Part shown: one piece after another, positions 34,509-38,458 of the stretch | Position numbering within the stretch: position 1 is the stretch's first letter | Layout of the letters: every line of letters begins with the position of its first letter | NCBI RefSeq assembly: GCF_000204015.1 | Contig: NZ_GL883077.1 | Coordinates: forward strand, 75,608 to 114,065 | Reading direction: 5' to 3' | Length of the DNA: 38,458 nt | Source: Asticcacaulis biprosthecium C19 | Lineage (GTDB): Bacteria; Pseudomonadota; Alphaproteobacteria; Caulobacterales; Caulobacteraceae | The notes under the pieces: model-generated | Database searches by the model: none | Seen by the model: only the letters and a program-made list of their open reading frames with translations | Told to the model about the DNA's origin: nothing | Made by a program: the position numbers and the translations under genes

Positions 34509-35470
34509 CCCGGCTGTAGAGCCAGCCTGTTCAGGCGCGCGGCATAGAGGGTCGCGCCGACGCCCGGGGCGTGCAGCGGTTCGACGATGTCATAGGCCGG
34601 GTTCAGGGCGCGCAGATGGCGGCTGAACGGATCGAGGATCAACTGACCGGTCCGGAACATGCCGCCGGAATAGGAGACGCGCATGCGCTCGTCGGGGGGG
34701 CAATCCAGCTGCTGGCGAATAGCGTCGACAATGGCCGCCAGTTCGAAACCGGCACGCTCGAAAATGCTCCGCGCGGTGGCATCACCAGCTTCGACCGCCT
34801 TGGCAACCAATTGCGACATGGCGGCGATCTTGTCGCGCGACGGCGGCTCGCGGCCAAAGACTGCACCGCAGATGTCGAGATCGACCTTGAGTTCCATCGC
34901 CTCCATGAAAACGTCGTACAGGGGGCCTTTGGCCAGGCGGCCGTCGCCCATGCGCGAAAAGGCGTTCAGTCCCTGGACGGCAACCCAGTGGGCCGAGCCT
35001 TCGTCGGAGAAGATTTCGCCCCAGCCGCCGCCGCGCGCCGACTTGCCGCGGCGTTCACCGTAGCCGATCGAGCCCGTGCCGGCGACAATGTTGATGCCAT
35101 CTTCGCCACCCAGCGATCCCGCCCAGCCGCAGATCATGTCGTTGCCGCAGCGATAGCGGTGATGGCCCAGGAAAGCTTCGGGGATGACGTCGAGAAAGGC
35201 CTGGGCGTGGGAATCCTCGCCATAGGCCGGCAGGCCGAAAAAGGCGTAGGCGACGTCCTCCGGGCTGGCGTCAACGGCGGCGAGCACGGTTCCAACCCCT
35301 TCCGCCAGAAGTTCATGTAAACCGTCAAAGCCGATCTGAATGTAGTAGCTGGGGCCCAACTGGTGGCTGGCGACGATGGTACCGGCTTCGTCGGCCAAGA
35401 CGAAACCCGTCTTGGTGCCACCGCCGTCGACGCCGAGGAAATAGGGGCCTGTACCGCTAAGCAGGGCCAT
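34505..35470 (-). CDS. BadF/BadG-type N-acetylhexosamine kinase
   Basis: 321 residues. N-terminus YFLGVDGGGTKTGFVLAD is the ATP phosphate-1 loop of the BadF/BadG/BcrA/BcrD ATPase family; NIVAGTGSIGYG near 124 is phosphate 2 and SYSGGMFRTG near 270 the adenosine part. Eukaryotic and bacterial N-acetylglucosamine kinases belong here. Downstream of agaS by 4 bp, so it probably phosphorylates N-acetylgalactosamine or galactosamine to supply the 6-phosphate to AgaS. ATG 35470 chosen: an upstream extension to 35539 would overlap agaS and lacks homology. Confidence 0.88.
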   Translation of the reverse strand: MALLSGTGPYFLGVDGGGTKTGFVLADEAGTIVASHQLGPSYYIQIGFDGLHELLAEGVGTVLAAVDASPEDVAYAFFGLPAYGEDSHAQAFLDVIPEAFLGHHRYRCGNDMICGWAGSLGGEDGINIVAGTGSIGYGERRGKSARGGGWGEIFSDEGSAHWVAVQGLNAFSRMGDGRLAKGPLYDVFMEAMELKVDLDICGAVFGREPPSRDKIAAMSQLVAKAVEAGDATARSIFERAGFELAAIVDAIRQQLDCPPDERMRVSYSGGMFRTGQLILDPFSRHLRALNPAYDIVEPLHAPGVGATLYAARLNRLALQPG

Positions 35471-35474
35471 GACC

Positions 35475-36656
35475 TCAGTGGCCCTCGATCGCGTGGATGC
35501 GCACGCCCTGGACAACGCGGTTGACCGTGCCCGAGGCATTGGGCTTGTCCGGCGTCAGGTTGTGGCGCAGCGACTGGTAAAAGGCGAATATCTGCGGCGC
35601 CACGATATAGGGGAACAGCAGGTCGGCGTCGCCGGCGGTCTCTAGCCCCTTGACGCGGATGGTGTCGACGGCATCCAGCCCGACCCCGTCCTGGGCGGTG
35701 ATGGCCACTACGCGGGCGGCGTCATTGTCACGGCGCAGTTCGTCAAGAAGGTCAGCGTCGTAAGAGCGGGTATAGGCGTCGTTGGAGAAGAAGACGACGA
35801 CCAGGGTCCTGGCGTTGACGATGGTTTTCGGGCCGTGGCGGAAACCCAGCGGCGAGTCGAACATGGTCACCAGGGCGCCATTGGTTAGCTCCAGCAGCTT
35901 GAGGCCGCTTTCGCGCGCCAGGCCCTGGAAAACGTGGCTGCCGAGATAGACGATGCGCTCATAGCCTTCATCGGCGGCCGCTTTGAGCATGGCGGTGTAG
36001 TCAGTGATGACGCCTTGCGTGGCCTCGGCGATGGCATCGATGCGCGGTTGCAGTTTGTCGACGCCGGTGAAGGCCGACAGGGCGGCAAAGGTCATGCACG
36101 AGAAGCTCGACGTCATGGCGAAGCTGCGGTCGTGGGTGGCTTCGGGCAACAGGATCGTCAGGCCGCGGCCGCCCTTGGCGTAGCCAGCCAGCGCGCCGTC
36201 TTCATTGCAGGTGATGACCAGATGCTGCAAATGCGTGACAAAGCGGTCGGCCAGTTCGACGGCGGCGACGCTTTCGGGGCTGTTGCCGGAACGGCCGAAG
36301 GACACGAGCAGCGTCGGGGTGTCGGCTTCGAAATAGAGCTGCGGGGCGCAGACCAGGTCGGTCGTTGGGATGGCCTCGACGCGGCGCTTTAGTTGCGTCG
36401 CCAGGACCGGGGCCAGGCAGGTGCCGATAAAGGCCGAGGTACCGGCGCCGGTCAGGATGATCCTGGCATTTGCCGGCGTCAGCACGGATTGGAGAAAGGC
36501 GGTGATTTCGTCGCGGCGCGCCATCAGCAGGGCCTGGGTTTCGCGCAGCATCTGCGGCTGCTGCGCGATCTCGCGCGCCGTCCACAGTCCGCCCCGTTGC
36601 TCCAGGGTCTTTTCATCGAAGCCGAAAAGCACTTCGTTCATCTTGGTGTCAGGCAT
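35475..36656 (-). CDS. agaS: Galactosamine-6-phosphate isomerase/deaminase (SIS family)
   Basis: 393 residues with two SIS domains (about 45-200 and 215-370). The N-terminus GGLWTAREIAQQPQMLRE is characteristic of AgaS; LTGAGTSAFIG and LLVSFGRSGNSPESVAAVEL bind sugar phosphate, and LTNGALVTMFDSPLGFRHGPK is the second-domain signature. Converts galactosamine-6-phosphate to tagatose-6-phosphate with ammonia release, cytoplasmic. Overlaps the end of the kbaZ-like gene by 8 bp and is followed 4 bp later by the kinase gene, a tight operon. Confidence 0.93.
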   Translation of the reverse strand: MPDTKMNEVLFGFDEKTLEQRGGLWTAREIAQQPQMLRETQALLMARRDEITAFLQSVLTPANARIILTGAGTSAFIGTCLAPVLATQLKRRVEAIPTTDLVCAPQLYFEADTPTLLVSFGRSGNSPESVAAVELADRFVTHLQHLVITCNEDGALAGYAKGGRGLTILLPEATHDRSFAMTSSFSCMTFAALSAFTGVDKLQPRIDAIAEATQGVITDYTAMLKAAADEGYERIVYLGSHVFQGLARESGLKLLELTNGALVTMFDSPLGFRHGPKTIVNARTLVVVFFSNDAYTRSYDADLLDELRRDNDAARVVAITAQDGVGLDAVDTIRVKGLETAGDADLLFPYIVAPQIFAFYQSLRHNLTPDKPNASGTVNRVVQGVRIHAIEGH

Positions 36657-37959
36657 AAGCCGGCTCCGGGGATACTACGGTCAATGGGGTACAGGCCGCC
36701 TGATAACCATCGAGGGTCGCGCCGATATGGGCGATGACGAGATTGGCGGGCGACAGCGACAGGCCACCACTGCGTAGCGCCGCATAGGCGTCCGGCAGAT
36801 ACTGGCTGATCAGGGCCAGGGCGGGTGGGTTGTCGCTGAGGTTCTTGAACATGGTCTCCTGAGCCGCGGTGATGGCCGGATCCGGCCAGTAGTAACGAAT
36901 GCGGTCGGAGAGACTATATTGCAAATCGAAACGCAGCTCAGCGTCTTTTGTATGATAATATTTCGCCCAGTTGCGCGGCTCGGCCGTCATGCGGTCGATG
37001 GTCACCTGGCGGAAGTTGGAGCGGCGTTCCGGCGCGATCCATTCCTGTTCGATGGCGTCGAGCGCCCACAGGGCCTCACGCAGCGCAAAGGTGACACCGG
37101 GACCGACCTTCAGGATGGCGAAATGGTCCTCGACCAGGTGTTTGAGCGCCGACGGCGTCTGGTAGTCGGTCGAGTGGGCCTCGAACAGCAGACCGGGCAG
37201 CGATTCGATAGCGCGGCTTAAGGACAAGGCCTTGGCGCGGTTATAGTCGATGACCTTGCGGTGGTCGAATTCGACGCCGGGCTGAACCACGGTGGCGACG
37301 ACGCGCTTCCAGGCGTCGTTCAGGCCGTTCTCGGCAAAGATAAGACGGTGAGTTTCGATGGTAGCCAGGGCGGCGACGGGCGTGGTGACTTCCAGTTCCG
37401 GCAGGTCTTCAGCAGCACCTCCAGGGACGGGGACTTCGGTGCCAATGACATAGACGCATTTTTCGCCGCCAACTTTCGCTTGGGTGTCTTCGGCGATGCG
37501 GATCAGTCGGGCGGCGCGGCGGGCGATGGTGTCTTCGGGCAGGGGCACGGGGTCGTCGGCGCACGACATGGAACAGTCGGCGTGGATCTTGCGGAAACCG
37601 GCGGCGACATAGTGTTCGATCAGGACCTCGGCCTTTTGCATCGCGTTTTCGGCGGTCAACGCGGTCCAAGGGTTTGGGCCCAGGTGATCGCCGCCCAGGA
37701 TGATGCCGCGGCGGGGGAAGCCTGTACGGTCGGCGATGGCGTAGACAAACTCACGAAAGTCATCCGGCGTCATGCCGGTATAGCCGCCGTCCTGATTGAC
37801 CTGGTTGCAGGTGGCTTCGATCAGGGTGACGTTCAGCTTCGACGCCAGGGCGTGAACGAACGCGGCCTCGATCACCAGGGGGTGGGCGGAACAGACCGAA
37901 TAGATGCCGCAAGGCGTTCCCGCCTTATGACGCGCGACCAGATCGAGCATAGCCTTCAT
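36649..37959 (-). CDS. kbaZ: Tagatose-bisphosphate aldolase non-catalytic subunit (KbaZ/GatZ-like)
   Basis: 436 residues. N-terminus CGIYSVCSAHPLVIEAA and LIEATCNQVNQDGGYTGMTPDDF, GGDHLGPNPW and HADCSMSCADD are the hallmark GatZ/KbaZ motifs; later GTEVPVPGG and FEAHSTDYQTPSALKHLVEDHFAILKVGP (in part). The subunit stabilises the class II aldolase that splits tagatose-1,6-bisphosphate; the catalytic KbaY/GatY partner is not in the window. First gene of the operon; SD AAGGAG precedes the ATG by 10 nt. kbaZ and gatZ cannot be told apart from sequence alone; beside agaS, KbaZ is more likely. Confidence 0.93.
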   Translation of the reverse strand: MKAMLDLVARHKAGTPCGIYSVCSAHPLVIEAAFVHALASKLNVTLIEATCNQVNQDGGYTGMTPDDFREFVYAIADRTGFPRRGIILGGDHLGPNPWTALTAENAMQKAEVLIEHYVAAGFRKIHADCSMSCADDPVPLPEDTIARRAARLIRIAEDTQAKVGGEKCVYVIGTEVPVPGGAAEDLPELEVTTPVAALATIETHRLIFAENGLNDAWKRVVATVVQPGVEFDHRKVIDYNRAKALSLSRAIESLPGLLFEAHSTDYQTPSALKHLVEDHFAILKVGPGVTFALREALWALDAIEQEWIAPERRSNFRQVTIDRMTAEPRNWAKYYHTKDAELRFDLQYSLSDRIRYYWPDPAITAAQETMFKNLSDNPPALALISQYLPDAYAALRSGGLSLSPANLVIAHIGATLDGYQAACTPLTVVSPEPAYA

Positions 37960-38118
37960 GGGAGGAGGCTCCTTACGTAACAGTGTCTTGTTGAGTCAGG
38001 TGTAGCCTAAGGCGAAGCGCAACGCAACCAAAACAATGAAAACGAAACATATAAAATTTCGATCTGTCGATGTTTAAAATCGGCAAGGCCGGTAGAATCA
38101 AACGACGGAAGGCACGGA
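37960..38118. other. kbaZ upstream region
   Basis: Left part of the 499-bp gene-free end of the window: SD and leader of kbaZ, the T-rich operator candidate, then an AT-rich promoter-like stretch. No ORF of note; the rest (38119-38458) is a palindromic element. Confidence 0.5.
38025..38050 (-). promoter_or_regulatory. DeoR/AgaR-like operator candidate
   Basis: On the minus strand TTTCGTTTTCATTGTTTTGG lies about 70-90 bp before kbaZ. Runs of TTTC/G-TTT and TTTTGG resemble the repetitive E. coli AgaR site (DeoR family), which controls amino-sugar genes. No AgaR gene is in the window. A TATATG -10-like element lies just upstream (38055-38050 region). Confidence 0.4.
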
Positions 38119-38458
38119 CAGAAACGGAAAGAAGCGGAATTCCGGTGGTGGCACCTCCCGCGCGAAGTGCCTTTGAATTGACTGTTCGGGTGGCGCGCCG
38201 GCGTATCTTCACCCGGAATTCCATGAGTTCCGTGCACGTCGCCGCAGGCGGCGCTTTCCGTGTGTTCCGTGTTCCTCTTAAAAGTTTCCGGTTTGTTTGA
38301 GGCTTATAAGAGGAACACGGAAAACACCGAGGCCGCTGCGCGGCGACACTGAAAACACGGAACTCAGGACAAGCCACAATCTGCACATCCCGTCATTAAA
38401 TAGGAAGACGCTTCGCGTGAGAGTTCGGCCACCGGAATTCCGCCTCTTTCCGTTTCTG
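38119..38458. repeat. 340-bp nested inverted repeat
   Basis: Outer arms 38119-38148 and 38429-38458 are inverted copies matching at 29 of 30 bases (CAGAAACGGAAAGAAGCGG... outward). Further inside, GAGTTCCGTG (38225-38234) pairs with CACGGAACTC (38356-38365); a GC-rich GTCGCCGC pair lies next (near 38238 and 38346); the centre is GTGTTCCGTGTTCCTCTTA (38262-38280) against 38307-38327 with a two-base bulge, closing on a 26-nt loop. The element may continue beyond the window edge. Likely a non-autonomous or REP-type dispersed repeat; no transposase is present. Confidence 0.8.

Overview
The window looks like chromosomal DNA of a Caulobacterales-type alphaproteobacterium, closest in style to Asticcacaulis, Caulobacter or relatives. 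This is inferred from high GC, a TonB-free but pectin- and amino-sugar-oriented gene set, CtrA-type TTAA-N7-TTAA(C) boxes, probable leaderless transcripts and the protein families present. No rRNA, tRNA, CRISPR array, phage module or insertion sequence was recognised.

Region 1 (1-5.7 kb, minus strand). The 5' part of asd (aspartate-semialdehyde dehydrogenase) runs off the left edge. It is preceded by a previously unlisted 24-codon threonine-rich leader ORF, an intrinsic terminator and a good sigma-70 promoter, i.e. a threonine attenuator. Upstream lies a pectin / rhamnogalacturonan operon: kduI, a GH105-DUF4861 fusion and a DUF2264 protein.

Region 2 (5.8-12.1 kb). A membrane-tethered LuxR-type regulator is followed by a small membrane protein, a YaiI/DUF188 protein, a Gre-type factor, a CPBP protease, an MFS exporter with its divergent LysR regulator, a 39-codon small ORF with a near-perfect Shine-Dalgarno, and an exported protein of unknown function.

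Region 3 (12.2-26.5 kb). One enormous minus-strand gene fills 14 kb: a glycine-rich autotransporter adhesin of about 4,700 residues with roughly 59 copies of an AQSxGGGGGNGG-type repeat and a C-terminal beta-barrel. It is split into two reading frames by a one-base indel in a C5/G5 tract at 24591-24595. A block with exact 387-bp period, itself arranged as a 774-bp super-repeat, marks recent internal duplication. A perfect CtrA box lies in its upstream region.

Region 4 (26.5-34.5 kb). Genes for a DUF2867 protein, DUF4386 membrane protein plus AraC regulator, an Rnk-like factor preceded by a probable leaderless 21-codon ORF and strong hairpin, two small proteins, a chemotaxis receptor, an OprB-like porin, a low-affinity iron permease-family protein and a lipoprotein.

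Region 5 (34.5-38.5 kb, minus strand). An amino-sugar operon in the order kbaZ/gatZ-like, agaS, BadF-type sugar kinase, tightly packed, with a DeoR/AgaR-like T-rich operator candidate upstream. The window ends in a 340-bp nested palindrome that looks like a dispersed intergenic element. Gene-free stretches over 300 bases are 28997-29412 and 37960-38458; both are described in the features.
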